Counted from the first letter of the stretch, positions 24,001-35,526 are shown. The stretch is 64,000 bases of DNA from Salvator merianae (GCA_003586115.2 QVOM02000025.1:43010522-43074521), one strand, 5' to 3'. The notes: generated by a model not told the origin, from the sequence alone. Numbers and translations: made by a program.

Positions 24001-27000
24001 GAAAGAATCAAGCATGCAGTTTTATGTCTATGTATCAAATATTGTAGCACTGCAGCGTTCTACTCAAGAAACTGGCAATGTTTCCATTACAAATAGGGAT
24101 CAATAGTTGGATCATAAAGTTGCTATGGGACTAGCTTATATAGACTTAAATGAAGATTTTTTAAAAAAATTAGAAATGTCTGCAGAGCATGCTTGGTTAC
24201 ATTTAAAAACTGCTGAAACATTACTCTTTAGTATCCTCACCCTTTTCTGTGGATGAATGTATCATTAAGTGCAGTGTCACTTCAAAGCCATATAAATATT
24301 CTTCTTGGAGCTCTTCCAGGGTATGCTGTTCAGAGTCTTACCACCTCTAAGTCTATTATATACAAGCCACACGCAACAACATTCTGTACTGGACCTGTAC
24401 ATTACAAAATTTTGAAAACGCTAATATAAGAAGTTTAAGTAAGGCTACATATTTTCCTGAGACTAACTCCCATCAACATCAATATAACTTCTGAGTAAGC
24501 AACAATAATGCAGGACTGCATGATAAACAGAACTACAACCACTAGTTCTACAACCAGGATTCTTAAAAATGAGGTTTGCAAGTATAAATATAATTTAAAT
24601 ATGATTAAACAAGATTGCATCAATAAATAGATATGCTAAAACATAGAAAGATGAATTATAAAACTTCATACCTTCTATTTAAGTGTTTTGAAATGCTGCC
24701 ATAAAAAGTACACTGAAATATAAAACAACATAGGGAAATCAGGTTTCCTATCTGTCTAGAAATGCAAGTGTTGTCAAGAGTCTGTCTCACTATTAATTTA
24801 TCATATACAGCTCATTTATTACATGGGTTTCCAGTAAGCCCACATAGCAGATATTGCTGCTAAAGGCTGCAATGACTAAATGTTACTAACAGGGTAAACT
24901 AAGGACATTTTTTCTTACCAGCTATATTCTGGCATTTGTGGGTTTCAGTTAGAGCCTTTAGGAGGTTATCTGAATGTAGTTAGTGTGTAGTTTAATGTGA
25001 TTACCACACAGGAGCTTTGCTGACACTACCTCTGGCCAAACATGCAGGGAAAATATCAAACCAAACTCCTGCTGCATCTGGTAAGAATAGAGTTTACTTC
25101 GCTGAAATCCCTGCAGCAAAGACAGGTCTCACTCATCTGGAAACCGAGGCGAAGGACAAATGCTCCCTCAAAAGGCATGAGCATTTGGACGAGCTGAGGA
25201 CTGAAGGAGAATGATGTTCTCCAGTTTCACCCATTAGCGAACCAACCAACAAACACAATGGTGTTGTTGTTATTCTTTTGCCATAAGCAACAGGACTCTG
25301 TGTGTGGGCAGCAGTTTAGTGGGGAGGAGGATAAGTCGACCCCTTTTTGTCCTATTGATTTTTTCCCTATTTGCATGACTTGAGCAAATTAAATGATGCA
25401 ATATGGCTTTTTGTTACAAAACAAAGTGAGAGATACCACCCAGACACATATGTTGATTCGTAGAAGCTGTTTACATGAGAATGGAGTGAAATCTACCGTG
25501 AACTGAGCATAAAAATTCGATTCAGGCTGGCTACTTTTTTTTTTTAATGCCTGGGCCAGAAAGACTGAAATACAAATTTTCCAAGACGGTCTCAGACCTT
25601 GACAACTGCAGCGTTGTAACACAGGAATTCTTAATTAAAGCTAAATGCTGGAAGGGGGAGCAGGAAGGGGGGGAATGAGAAAGACACCTGATTGTTTATT
25701 TCACGTGCAGTGATTCTCAATGACATTTATTCATCATCCTTCTCGCACCAGATGCAGCATTACATACTAGTCTACAGTTCAAAACAATACCCTGAGAAGC
25801 TTAAAACGCCCGTACGCTGGAATGCATCAAGTCACAGACCCATGAACAGGTGCCCTGCATATTCTAGGATGCCAATTTTTTTTTTCACTTATGGTAATAG
25901 TTTTGCCAGGATGCACAGAGAACAGAGAAGATGCCTTTCCCCATCACACTCTCTTTATTCACACACACCCCATACAAGACATACTCTGTTTATCCCATCT
26001 CAAAGGGAGATCAGTGACAGCCATTCCGCATATCCAACATATAGAGGAACACATTCTCCTTTGCCTATTCTGTCCTCTCCCGAATCAGGGAGCACCTTAA
26101 TCAGTGGAAAAACTTGTAAAAAGTTTACAATGTTCTGGCATCATCTGTTCACCAATGTTTCCTGACCAAACATGTAGGGGAGAATCTCTCACACACTTTT
26201 CTACCCTCAGAAAAAATAAACGGCGAAACCACTGCTACCTTAATTTACAGTCCCACTGCTGTCAGGGCACACCGAATGATTCCAAGAAAACACTTCCCAT
26301 TTGCTGGCTTTATCCCAGCTCTTCCACACCATCTCTCATTCAGCATGGAATGAAATCTTACCTGTTGCTAACTCAGAGCTCCTTTTTGATCTCTTCCAGA
26401 TGAGAACATCTGACAACTCGCACTTGTAGGAATTTTGCTTACACTTTCTGCCTCTAAACTTTGCACATTTATGTTAAAGTCTGGTCTTGGTGTCCTCATT
26501 CTTATTCACCCTCTGAAGAATCATCACTAGTTAGATACTAGCCATCATTCTAGAGCACATTTCTCTGGAAGGGTGGTGATTTCAGTGGCTTAACAGAAAC
26601 GCAGGAACATCCACAGAAACACACATTTCTAATATTGCTACACTGTTGTAGAAGAGACAGACAGGCAAGGGAGTTTTCACAGAGCTACAAACAAGCACCT
26701 GTACCCAGAAAGAACATCTGTTCAATCCCATGTTATGTTTATCCAGAAGTAACTCAAATTGTCAGGAATGGAAGTTTATAGCCCAGTTCTATACAAGCCT
26801 GGCAGCCTGTTCCACTATGTTCAGTGGAGCTTATTCTGAAATATATTCAGAGCAGCAGTCTTGCAGGGCAGTAAATGTGTGTGGAGTCACAGTCTGAGGT
26901 TGATGAAGACATGTGCTATGCCACACTAATATAAAATATATTTCTCAGTGACAGAAACTGAGCTGGCTGAAGACACCTACCAGTCCTGATGCCCCTTCCT

Positions 27001-27199
27001 CCTCCATCTCTTTGTGCATTTAATAAAAAGGAACATGACCTACCCATGCTCATGTCCCCAGACTATAGTGGCTGGTTTCTTAAACCAGTTTATGCTTGCT
27101 GCAACTTTCCAAGACCCCTGCAGCTCTGTCTCACCTGTTGGTCCGGTCTGAGGGTCTCTTCCACCCTCCCAAATCACGAGGACACAGACCCCGACTCTC
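21002..27199. other. Promoter-proximal intron 1, unrecognised
   Basis: About 6.2 kb with one GAAA tract and otherwise no repeat family I can name. The comparative lack of TIR elements here, next to the promoter, would suit retained regulatory sequence, but nothing specific can be read. Confidence 0.45.
23974..24006 (+). repeat. (GAAA)n microsatellite
   Basis: About eight GAAA units in HHIP intron 1. Confidence 0.95.
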
Positions 27200-27244
27200 C
27201 CTCCTCAGTTTAGCCCTCCCATTCCAAGCCCATCAGATGCCTAC

Positions 27245-27514
27245 CTTGTTCTCCATCTGCAGCAAGTTCTGGCTCTCGGCTCTGGGACAGCAAGAGAAGC
27301 GAGGGTAGAAGCCTCGGCACATCAACTCCCCTCCGTTGGGATGCTCTTGGAGCATCAGTCTCCTGTCCCGCTTTTTGAGGCGCTTGGGCGGGCTGCCGTT
27401 CAGGCACCTTCTCCTCTTGGCTCCGCTCTCCCCAAACCTGGCTTCCCCTTCGAAGAAGGAGAGGACCACGGCCACCAACAGCACTTTCAACGGGAGCATC
27501 TTCAGCCCGACCAT
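27245..27514 (-). CDS. HHIP: HHIP coding exon 1 (signal peptide, start of Cys-rich domain)
   Basis: This encodes the N-terminal 90 residues of Hedgehog-interacting protein, a secreted or membrane-tethered glycoprotein that binds Hedgehog ligands and is itself induced by Hedgehog signalling. A hydrophobic leader (about residues 6-20) is followed by FFEGEARFGE, then RRRCLNG, PPKRLKKRDRR, GGELMCRGFYP and SCC, which I recognise from mammalian HHIP. The basic clusters fit the heparan-sulfate-binding N-terminal region known for the family. The exon ends in phase 0 after ENK at AACAAG|GTAGGC (donor GT at 27244-27243). The chosen start is the first in-frame ATG (27514-27512), with G at -3 and G at +4. 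A second ATG five codons on (27499) matches the human KML context and could be the real start. Upstream in-frame codons lack ATG; the one at 27550 is TTG. A few residues after FGE are missing relative to the human protein as I remember it. Confidence 0.95.
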
Positions 27515-28018
27515 GCCTGCCTTACACGCTGCTGCCCTCGCAAATCCCAACTTGGCGATCCAACAGTGAGGGACACGTACAGAGCCACGCGCGGAGCTTT
27601 CCCCTGTGAAAAACCCGGAGGGGGAGGAATTCGTAGCCCGTGTTTTTGTGTTTTAAACAGAGCGTGGAGCGGGGGGGGGGGGCAGAGACCCTCCGACGCT
27701 GGCGGTGGGATGTCTAAGAAGCAAAAAGTGCACGTGGGTTTTCTTTCGTGCGTTATTTTTTTTTTAAATCTTTTTTTAAACAAATACAGAAACAGACGCG
27801 GGAGGGCGAGGAAGCCAGCTGAAGAGAAGATGCTGCTAAGCCTCTGCGTGAGGAAGAAGTTGGGCAGCAGCGGCCGCAGGTTTAGCAGGCGCTGAAGAGA
27901 CACCCGGGCGTGGAGCAGAACAATCGCCGGCCCGAAGGGTCTCTATGTTGGCGCGTGAGGAAGAGGTGGTGCCCGGGGAGGCGACGGCGGCGGCGGCAAG
28001 TCCCTTCTCGTTGTTCCA

Positions 28019-28026
28019 TATAAAGG
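28019..28026 (+). promoter_or_regulatory. TATA box on the strand opposite HHIP
   Basis: TATAAAGG lies in the CpG island about 500 bp upstream of the HHIP ATG, oriented away from HHIP. A start about 30 bp downstream would fall near 28050. In human, a divergent antisense transcript (HHIP-AS1) arises from the HHIP promoter; this site is a plausible equivalent, by inference only. An 8-mer match by itself is weak evidence. Confidence 0.45.
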
Positions 28027-28062
28027 AGGCTGCTGTTCAGAGAGGACAGCCAGGCTCGGGTG

Positions 28063-28407
28063 ATGCCTCCTCTGTTGCTGCTGGTGGTGCTGCTGCTGCC
28101 GCCGGCGGGACTTGGAGCTCACCAGGGCTCTCATGTTTCGCTCCCTCTTTTCTTCTTCTTTTTAAGCAGCGCGCGGGGAGGTGCTGCCACCGCGCGCCCC
28201 TTCACGTCACCGAAAGCGGGGCTGCCGCCGGGGAGCGGAGGGAACGTGCCTAGCCACCGAGGGGGGGGGGGCGCGCACGCGCGAGCGGGATGGGAGGGGG
28301 CCCCAGAGCGTGTGAGCGAGAGGAAGGAGAAGGATGAGGGGCGCCTGCCAGTGGAAGCGAAGGGCGCATGCGCGCTGTTAGAGGCGCGCGCGCGTCGCGC
28401 GCCCTGA
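28063..28407 (+). other. Leader-peptide-like ORF divergent from HHIP (uncertain)
   Basis: A 114-codon ATG ORF starts 44 bp after the + strand TATA box. Its first 19 residues (MPPLLLLVVLLLPPAGLGA) look like a secretory signal peptide with a cleavable end. The rest is G/R/A/P-rich, as expected of non-coding CpG-island sequence, and I recognise no family. The Leu run comes from CTG/CTC repeats, so chance is the default explanation. If transcription started about 30 bp after the TATA box the leader would be only about 13 nt. Confidence 0.15.
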
Positions 28408-28799
28408 CTGACTGAGTTGGGCGAGTGAGAGGGGTGAACTCGAGTGTCCACTCTGGACACGAACGAGTCGAGAAGAGCGGCAGGGGTTGCTAGCAGGAGC
28501 GAAAGATTCAGGTGGGGGGGGGGCAGATTTCAAAAGATTTTCATGCGCAGTGATTCTAAAAGTACCATCTAGTACAAGTTTTAGCTTAGCATTCAAAATC
28601 CGTGTGACGTGCAATGCGCTGGGCACGCGATAACTAACGGGTAGTCCCTCCACTCTAAGGGTAACTGATTTAGCGAGTGATACAAGGCTATAAATAGAAT
28701 TATTTTTATTTTACTTTATGCGCTTCACAGAATTATCTGTAGATAACATGCATTTCAGTGTGATCTGAGATCTGATTTGTGGTGTAAGAATTTTGACCT

Positions 28800-29483
28800 G
28801 GGCATTTTTGCACTTACAAGAGTGGAATGTTCCCATTAGCATGGTTTGGGCTGGTCAGCATCGGGTAGGGTGGGAAGCGTTCACACCCATCAGTGCTGGA
28901 ACGCACTGGAAGCCAACCAGCGCTGGAAGCAGTACGAATGAGAGTGCGCTAGTGTGGTTGCTGTCTCCGGAATGACTGCCAGGGTCTGGACCCCAGACCA
29001 AATGCTGCGGTTCGAATCCAGTGATGGCAGGTTTTGGACTGTCGGACAGCGCACACACTGCTGCATGGTCCCTGCCCCGGTGCTGCTCTATATACGGAAG
29101 TGGTGGGAATGCACCGCTCCTGAACCACACCTGATCACACTAGTCGGGTTCAGGACTACTTGGCCCTTTCTGCACTTGGCCTTATTCCAGATTATATCTC
29201 AGAATAGGGACCTTCCATCTGCATGCTAGTGCAGACTATGGTAGACCCTGGGGAAGATCTTTAATAGTTTGCACTAGCATGTGCATAGCAGGTCCCTATT
29301 CTGGGATATAATCCACAATAAGGCCAAGTGCAGAAAGGGCCCTTTTTTCAGCACTATTCAGCTTCCAGTGAACTTCAGGTGTACTTTGGTGAGGTTCAGG
29401 CCAGCTGGAGCTGTTTGCAGGTGTGAACACTCTGTACTAGCAAATGTCCTAGAGTATTCCATTTTCCAAGTACAAACAGGCCC
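28800..29483. mobile_element. TIR element I, host of palindromic copy 2
   Basis: Left end GGGCATTTTTGCACTTAC; right end CCAAGTACAAACAGGCCC. The 504 bp remaining after removing the inner element are G/C-rich and non-coding. No clear target duplication was found (CCT left, TAT right), so the outer boundary is less certain. Its left end lies about 280 bp beyond the HHIP CpG island and its right end abuts the Myb/SANT-like pseudogene. Confidence 0.7.
29162..29341. mobile_element. 180-bp palindromic element, copy 2
   Basis: Same length and ends as the other two copies. The arms share GGATTATATC/CAGAATAGGGACC and GCATGCTAGTGCA blocks. CTT flanks both sides (29159-29161, 29342-29344). It sits inside a larger TIR element (28800-29483). 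Confidence 0.9.
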
Positions 29484-29498
29484 TATGATTATTCCTAT

Positions 29499-29939
29499 CC
29501 TGTTCCTGGCATCCTCAAGCTGCATTGTGTCAAGTCCATTAAAGAAAGGACATGAGGATGGACCTCAACTCAAGAGCGCATTCTCGTTCACCACATGACA
29601 GTACTCTGACCTCATAGTCTTTGATTTAGAACAACACTCTTCAGGGGATTCATTATGCCTTCTAATTTTCATTTCAGCTGAAATATTAACAAAAATATCA
29701 ATATTTCTATGGCTTCTATGCAGTTCTGATTGTACTTTTCCCTTTCCCCATATATCAAGGCGATCAAAGATTTTATCATGTTGCCATGTGGTATCATGGC
29801 TGCAAGCATCTGAAACAGACACCTTTAAGCTACTGCCATTAGTCAAATGCCACCCAGCATACCTTCTATCATTTAATTGGATAATTGCATGTGCTATGTT
29901 ATCCAATGAAGTTTTGACAGACTTCTGGACAGCTGCTGC
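29499..29939 (-). pseudogene. Decayed Myb/SANT-like DNA-binding domain ORF (transposon-type)
   Basis: The minus-strand frame reads W-Q-x-D-K-I-F-D-R-L-D-I-W-G-K-G-K-V-Q-S-E-L (W codons near 29786 and 29750), then RNIDIF, ISAEMK, HNESPEEC, KTMRSEY and NENALLS. This is the pattern of Myb/SANT-like proteins encoded by Harbinger-type transposons and related host genes (MSANTD, ZSCAN20/29-like). The frame is broken by TGA at 29567-29565, after which the family-like tail SSCPFFNGLD continues in the same frame. A second in-frame stop lies just upstream at 29942-29940. The first stop may be a decayed CGA codon. The tail ends next to the right end of a TIR element (29483). It is probably a dead transposon accessory ORF; a decayed host retrogene is the alternative. 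Confidence 0.65.
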
Positions 29940-30598
29940 TCACATTGTCTTCTGCTGATGTGTGTTCATGATAATTCTTGTAGCGGCTAAACATCTTTGA
30001 CATTTCAGAATAATGGGATATTCTGCCACGAAAGTTCTTGGAAGTGCTATATTGGAAACCCTATTTATTGGGTGTATTTTGCATGGTTGTTGCACAATAT
30101 ATTTAAGCACATGTGAGAAATCATACACTATTCTGACATAATCTCAGATTTTATGCTCTGTCTGGATGCTGCCTAGGCCTTATCTGGTACAAGAAATCCC
30201 TACCAGATATAGAAAACAGCTATACTAGGATTGTCCTACTTTTTAAGAAGACAACTTTATGATTCTTAGGTCCTTTGGTAGAACCCAAATTAACAGAGAA
30301 AAATCCAGCCTGGGAACAGATTACTCATGCTGCTAAATAACAATAACAACGGTAATAAAGGATCTGCTGTCAACTACAAGTGGAACTTTATGGCATAGAG
30401 AGGAGCCAGAATGCAGCTGAAGTGAGTAGTTTGCTCAGATTTTATGCAAGACGTGGACATTATAACCAATTTGCACCTTTCTAAGTGGATAATCTTTGAG
30501 GCTTTGTGGAATTTCCACAAACCAGATGTTTGAATTCAAGCTGTGGATTTGCATGGATCTGTTTGACTTTACTAAGCATCTTCACACCCTTTGCCCCA

Positions 30599-30624
30599 TA
30601 ATCAATCAATCAATCAATCAATCA
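30599..30624 (+). repeat. (AATC)n microsatellite
   Basis: Six tandem AATC units in the HHIP 5' flank. Confidence 0.95.
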
Positions 30625-31399
30625 CATCAACTGAAGTGGAAGGAAAAAACCTACAGATTCTTGGCACCACAGTGACAGGGATCCATATAATTTTTCTGTA
30701 GGATTTTCTGAAAATCACTCTCTATCAAATTTGTATATGCAGACTGAATTAGAAAAAATAGTACATCCCATCCTTTGTTTTGCTGACATAGGGCATAAAT
30801 AACCAGGGTCCATGATACACAGGCTTGATTTTCAGAAGGAATCCCAGCCAAATCAGGTGAAAAGCAATAACATTAAAAGATGTTATCACATTAGAAGGTC
30901 CTATCCACCCATGAAAAGCAGTTGACAAGGGCGTTGTGCAGAGATGATAAAGGGTGAAACTGGGTACAGAAAGGCGTGGTATTGGAAGTCTTTTTCACGT
31001 ATTTCCACCTAAATATCTGCTGTTTCTTCTAATGCTTCATAGTTCATTATCGTGCTTATTTTTTAAAAAGCAGGGGGGTGACTACCCTTCTGTCTTTTAA
31101 AGTGGATTGAAAAGGGTAAGTGAAATTTCCTGTATTGCGGGCAAAAGCCATACCTTAACTATGACAGGAAGCATAAGATACAGGCAGATTTACTGCCCAG
31201 CAGTGCAATGGGAAGGGTTACATGTAAATCACATAATCTCCCTTTTTGTATAGATTGCTGATATAAATCAGTCATAATGATTTCATATTGATTATTGAGA
31301 TGAAAAGTCACACAGATTCTGCACAAGAAGGCCTTGCAGCCAGAAGCAAGATTTGAGCTTGTATGCAAGTTGTGCCTGTGGCCTGCTGGTAAATACGAT

Positions 31400-31521
31400 A
31401 GGCAATGGCAAACCATTTCTGTATCTCTGCCAAGAAAAGCTGCCTAGAGGTGCCCATGCAGTCAACCAGGACCTGACCTTGACTTGGTAGTACCCAACTG
31501 CAACAGCAACAACAACAAATA
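31400..31521 (+). mobile_element. SINE body, 3' portion
   Basis: GGCAATGGCAAACCATTTCTG, CTCTGCCAAGAAAAGCTGCC, CCATGCAGTCAACCAGGACC and a CAACAACAACAAA tail match the body of the SINE at 40940-41145. The sequence before 31390 does not carry the tRNA head. Confidence 0.8.
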
Positions 31522-32373
31522 GGATTGGCATGCATTGCGTACATGATAGCAGAATAACATATAATGGTATCTGATTGCTTAAAGCTGCTTCCCCTAAGCC
31601 CAGAACCCTCATGTCACTCAGTGAGAGGATTAGTCTCTTTAAGAATTTGTACTAAGTGGAACATCTGAGAGTACCTCTCCTCTGCTCAAAACTTCATGCT
31701 CTCCTTAGACACGAAGAGCTACTTGGATTGTGGAATCCTGCTGTTGCCCCCTCTGCTGTCTTTGTGGTACGAGAGTACTGGAATGAATTTATTTGTAAAC
31801 TATTAATCCCTTCTGTGCACTTGTTTAACTCTGATATTTTTTTTGCTTATTTTATTTTGCAAATTGATTTTTTTAATTTTTATGAGTTTCCTGGAGACAT
31901 CTATTATGATTGAGACACATTTTAAAACAAAGAAAAAGAAAAAAACCATTTTCCTAACTATAAAGTACCCATAGGTTGCCTCTGGATAGTAAGTCGAAAC
32001 CTTATCTTTTAGTACATATCCTGTTCGTCCTCCTGTTCCCATTCATATTATCTTTAAAACACTAGAGTCCTTCTAAATGGGGCATTGGGGTCAAATTAGG
32101 GGGTCTTTTGAGGAGGAGCCCTCACATGCTCCTGTCCCAAAACAGATATTCTAGTGGTAGTAGTTACCTTAGTGAAGAAGCAGAAAGAGCTCTCTATTCT
32201 TCATATCATGAGGAAGTACATTGAATGATCCATCTTACCAAGGGAAAAAAATTGCACTGGAAATTGTATTCATTCCCTCATCATTCCCTGGGCAGTCTCT
32301 TCGCTAAGCCAATTTTCAGCAGAGGGTTAGAAGCCTTCTAGAAGGCCCCTAAGAGAGCAGACTGACTGACTCA

Positions 32374-32480
32374 GGGCAATTCCTCACTGGCTGGAATACT
32401 GGACCAGCAAGCATACTAGGATCCTCCCTTCTGCGTGGTGGTGCAGCCTAAGGCAGGCTCCACAGGGGATTTGAGATCTC
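32374..32480. mobile_element. Partial TIR element J
   Basis: GGGCAATTCCTCACTGG, then ACTGGACCAGCAAGCATACTAGG and GGTGGTGCAGCCTAAGGCAG, match the fragment at about 62680 and the start of element N. No right end seen. Confidence 0.5.
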
Positions 32481-32996
32481 TGTAGTTCTATCCAACCTTC
32501 CAAGCACTGATTCAGACTGGATCTATCATACAAGTTTGAGTGCTTTGGCATTTCCTTTGAAATCTCATCATTCTTAAAGCATTTTGGTCTACAGCAAATC
32601 AAAATGATTTGGTAGAAGTTCAAAGGCAGTCTTTCAATACAAGCCACCCCCTTCCCTTACCATCCTTATGGAGATGTTTCATAAGCCTCTCTTGCTGGGT
32701 GCGCTAGTAGCACCTTTCTGAAAAGTGCACTTTCCCCCCCGCCCCCAGTATCTCCATTTCAAAATGCCCACATTCATTGCACTGTAATAGGGACAGTATC
32801 CAGGGCAGGGGCAGGAAAGAGCCATTATTACTGATATCTCTGACCCACCCACCAAGATTATTCTTTTGTTTTCCAAAAGAAAAGTCATTAGAACTGTCAA
32901 TAATGGAGGTGTTTCCCTCCCATTGGGTAAGCTGCTAAGAAAAAGCTTGGAGTGGTGGTAATGAATCCTGCTAGTGATAGCAGACAAAACTTATTT

Positions 32997-33180
32997 ACTT
33001 ATGGGATATTTTATGCTGCCCTACTACTTAGTCTTAGGGCAGTATACAATAAAATCAATTACAGAAGACAGAATAGAAAAGATAAAAATAAATAGCAATA
33101 ACTATAAGAATAGTAGTAGTCTTTTATTACGTCACAGACCAAAATTAAAAATACATGGTTAATAACATGGTGGATTTAAA
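32997..33180. repeat. LINE/SINE tail-like repeat
   Basis: TTATTTACTTATGGG, then a TGCTGCCC...AGGGCAGTATACAATAAAATCAA block: the inverted form of the common 3' tails that end in ATAAATAAA. The same type of sequence recurs at 14783-14890, 35527-35700 and 40735-40850. Confidence 0.5.
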
Positions 33181-33249
33181 ATCAATATAACGTGTAAATC
33201 ATAAAATCCTCTGCAACATGCGCAGAAGTAGCAAAATAAGCTACATATA

Positions 33250-34190
33250 TTAAAAATCTTATCAGCTAGAGCCAGTTAGAACTTAATTTGATTGCACTGG
33301 CACAAAACCTAGCCACATTCAATGTTGTCTGTAGACATTTTTCTTTTGTTAGATGTTTTAGGTAGTATTCATCTTCTCTACCTGTGAGCTGCTGCACAAT
33401 AGGTAAAATAAATATAGCTTGAAACTCCTTGTAAAAGTGGCACTGCAGTAGGGTATGGACAACATTTCCCACCTCCTTCAGACCACGTGGGCATAATCGC
33501 TCTGAATATGGAGTGCCTTCACATCTACTCTATAGAAGTACTGAAGACAGCACATTAAATCTGGCTAGAGCAAATGATTTCCTAAGATTAGTGGTATAAA
33601 ACTTATTAAGGTAACTTGCTGGAGTGAGCATCCTTGTACTTTCTTTGATATCTGAGTGCCTAGTTATCTCACTCAACTGATCTTGAAAATCGATATCCCA
33701 TAATTTTGTGTCTCTAGCTCTCTCATGTCCAAGGGCTAACAAGGCCTCAGGCATGAATCCTAGGCTCCTCAGTTTCTCCTGTATCATAGTTTTCCATTTT
33801 ACCTGCCAGGGATCTGATAAAGTCAAAGGGGCCAAGTTCGTTAAAGAGAAATTCAATTTTAACCAATAATGAATCTTGAGGATCCAAATTCAAGTCTCAA
33901 TTCTTGGTTGACCCATCTCCAATCAGACAGCTGCATTGGGTACACAGGTAGGAACCCCCAGCAACGTGTGGAGAAATTTTGCTTGTAAAGTTTCAAAAGA
34001 AGAAACATTTTTATAAGTATACACCTGAGAGCCATCTAAAAGCTGGGAAATAACCCTTGCTGCAAATACCTGGATAGCTGCAGGAATGAATTGGCCTCCT
34101 CTTCCAAAGTAGAACCTTATGATTGATTTAACATTCCTTTGAACATTTGCAATGGTGTTTTTGATATGAGTATCCTATGTGGTCCTTGCA
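33250..34190 (-). mobile_element. LINE ORF2 C-terminal region
   Basis: A minus-strand reading of about 300 residues: RFYFGRGGQFIPAAIQVF, QAKFLHTLLGVPTCVPNAAV, YWLKLNFS, PEALLALGHERARD, LRKSFALARFNVLSSVLL, VVHTLLQCHFYKEFQ and VARFCASAIKL. The order (post-RT region ending in an H-x3-C-type block) fits a non-LTR retrotransposon ORF2 end. At least two stops fall where Arg is expected (TGA, likely from CGA). I do not assign the clade. Confidence 0.7.
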
Positions 34191-35526
34191 TGAAAGGTTA
34201 TACATAACTTCACTGTAGTGTTCAGTGTTTGTACCACTCAAGAAATGCCTTGCAACAAAAAGCGAAGTAAGAAACAAAATATTTCAAAAATATTTTTGGT
34301 GCTCTTTGGATTCAGTGTCATGTGAGCAGGAAGCCCTTAGGCTTCATTGAGAATATTGCCTTTTGCCATGTAGATAGGTTATTGAAAGCAGCTTTCTATA
34401 AGGTGAATTTTCTGTGCAGGAAAGCACAACTACAGTGGTAGTTCAAAGAGTATTTCTGTGAGGCTAGTGGAGGAGAGTGTGAGGGAGCTTTGGCTTGATC
34501 TTAACACTCTACATTTTGATCCACTGCATCATTCTATTTCTGATGTCTTGTGCAGACAAATTTACTTTCCTCGGCTTCTGAAATATTGAGTAAGATTCAT
34601 AAGTCATGGCTCAATGGAACTCATTCCAAAAAAACTGAGTTTAGTTTTTTTTACTCTAGTACGTGTACACATCGCTTTGCTTATGCACTTACACATACCC
34701 AGCCCCAAATCCATTTTTTATGTTTTTATTTTCTTTAAATATTTTAAATTAAAACAACTTTGGAATGGAAGCATAGCGTAAGAGTGATGACTGATTGATA
34801 GAATAAAGCCACAGAAGCTTTGTCTGTGTCAGAATTAAAGTTGGATCTATGAAATACTTTAAATAAATAAATTAAGGCCAGTCCCCTTGGTTTCATATGA
34901 TTTTTGTATGTGAGCCCAGGACAACCAAACTGCCACCAAAGAACAGTTCTCATTTGCTGCTGTGGTCAGATAGGCAAAAATCATGGGTCAGTAAACATCT
35001 GAGTATTGTCTTGAGACCAAACCATGGTATTTTTGCACTTTAGGAGCATAAATGATGAAAAAGGGGTGGGGCACTGTGATTTTATTTTATTTGATGGTGC
35101 TTAGGATTCTTCTTCAAAAAATCTTCTTTTATTTCATGAATGAATGTTATCATTCACTGAATTGGTTTGAGTTGAATCTTGAATTTTTCAGTGCTGGATA
35201 GGAATACTAGACAGGTAGAGAGAAGAATTATATATATCATGAGTATTTAAGCAGAGGAGGAAACAGGAATTGGTTAGACCCAAAAGGCCCAGGCATACCA
35301 ATATTATATAGTTCACATTGTATCATCTATAGTTGCTGGAAGCCCCCTGCAGTTTGGGTGATGTTTGCTGATCTTGAAAATAGCTAAATTTGAACCAGGT
35401 CCGGATGGTTTAACAGCAGTTTACTATAAAATATTCCACGAAGAACTTCAGTTACCACTATTGATGACAATGAATAGTATACTCGACAGTGGGAAAATGG
35501 CAGACACCTAAATTGATTTGGATGGC

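Larger units (their letters stand above)
7570..27244 (-). other. HHIP: HHIP intron 1
   Basis: The interval between the two recognised coding exons, 19675 bp, is bounded by GTAGGC (donor side, 27244) and GCAG (acceptor side, 7570-7571). It contains TIR elements at about 11.5, 12.3, 15.3, 16.7 and 20.45 kb, a SINE/LINE/U6-like cluster at 19.26-20.36 kb, and GAAA and GAA microsatellites. I saw no further coding exon on either strand. Confidence 0.9.
27200..28520. promoter_or_regulatory. HHIP: CpG island spanning HHIP exon 1 and promoter
   Basis: The sequence changes from A/T-rich to strongly G/C- and CpG-rich at about 27.2 kb and back at about 28.52 kb. It includes CGG/GCC runs near 27980 and alternating GC tracts near 28270 and 28380-28400. 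The island covers coding exon 1 and about 1 kb upstream of the HHIP start codon. No canonical TATA box is seen for the minus strand; the exact HHIP transcription start cannot be read from sequence alone. Confidence 0.85.
29943..33249. other. HHIP 5' flank, mostly unrecognised
   Basis: Contains the AATC tract, SINE body, partial element J and tail-like repeat listed separately. No exon candidate. Confidence 0.5.

Noticed and set aside
27460..27470. GACCACGGC in HHIP exon 1 as a possible GLI site
   Set aside because: Two mismatches to the consensus, and the bases are accounted for by codons of the signal peptide.
27341..27895. 184-codon plus ORF over the CpG island
   Set aside because: It is antisense to HHIP exon 1 and its promoter; open because of GC content, no domain.
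27502..27903. Possible upstream ORF overlapping the HHIP start
   Set aside because: Its first codon is GTG and it contains no internal ATG, so it is not a credible uORF.
27943..28134. Gln/His-rich minus ORF with a CTG|GTGAGC donor-like site
   Set aside because: It is the antisense of the CTG/CCG-rich stretch; the donor could belong to an alternative 5' exon but nothing else supports it.
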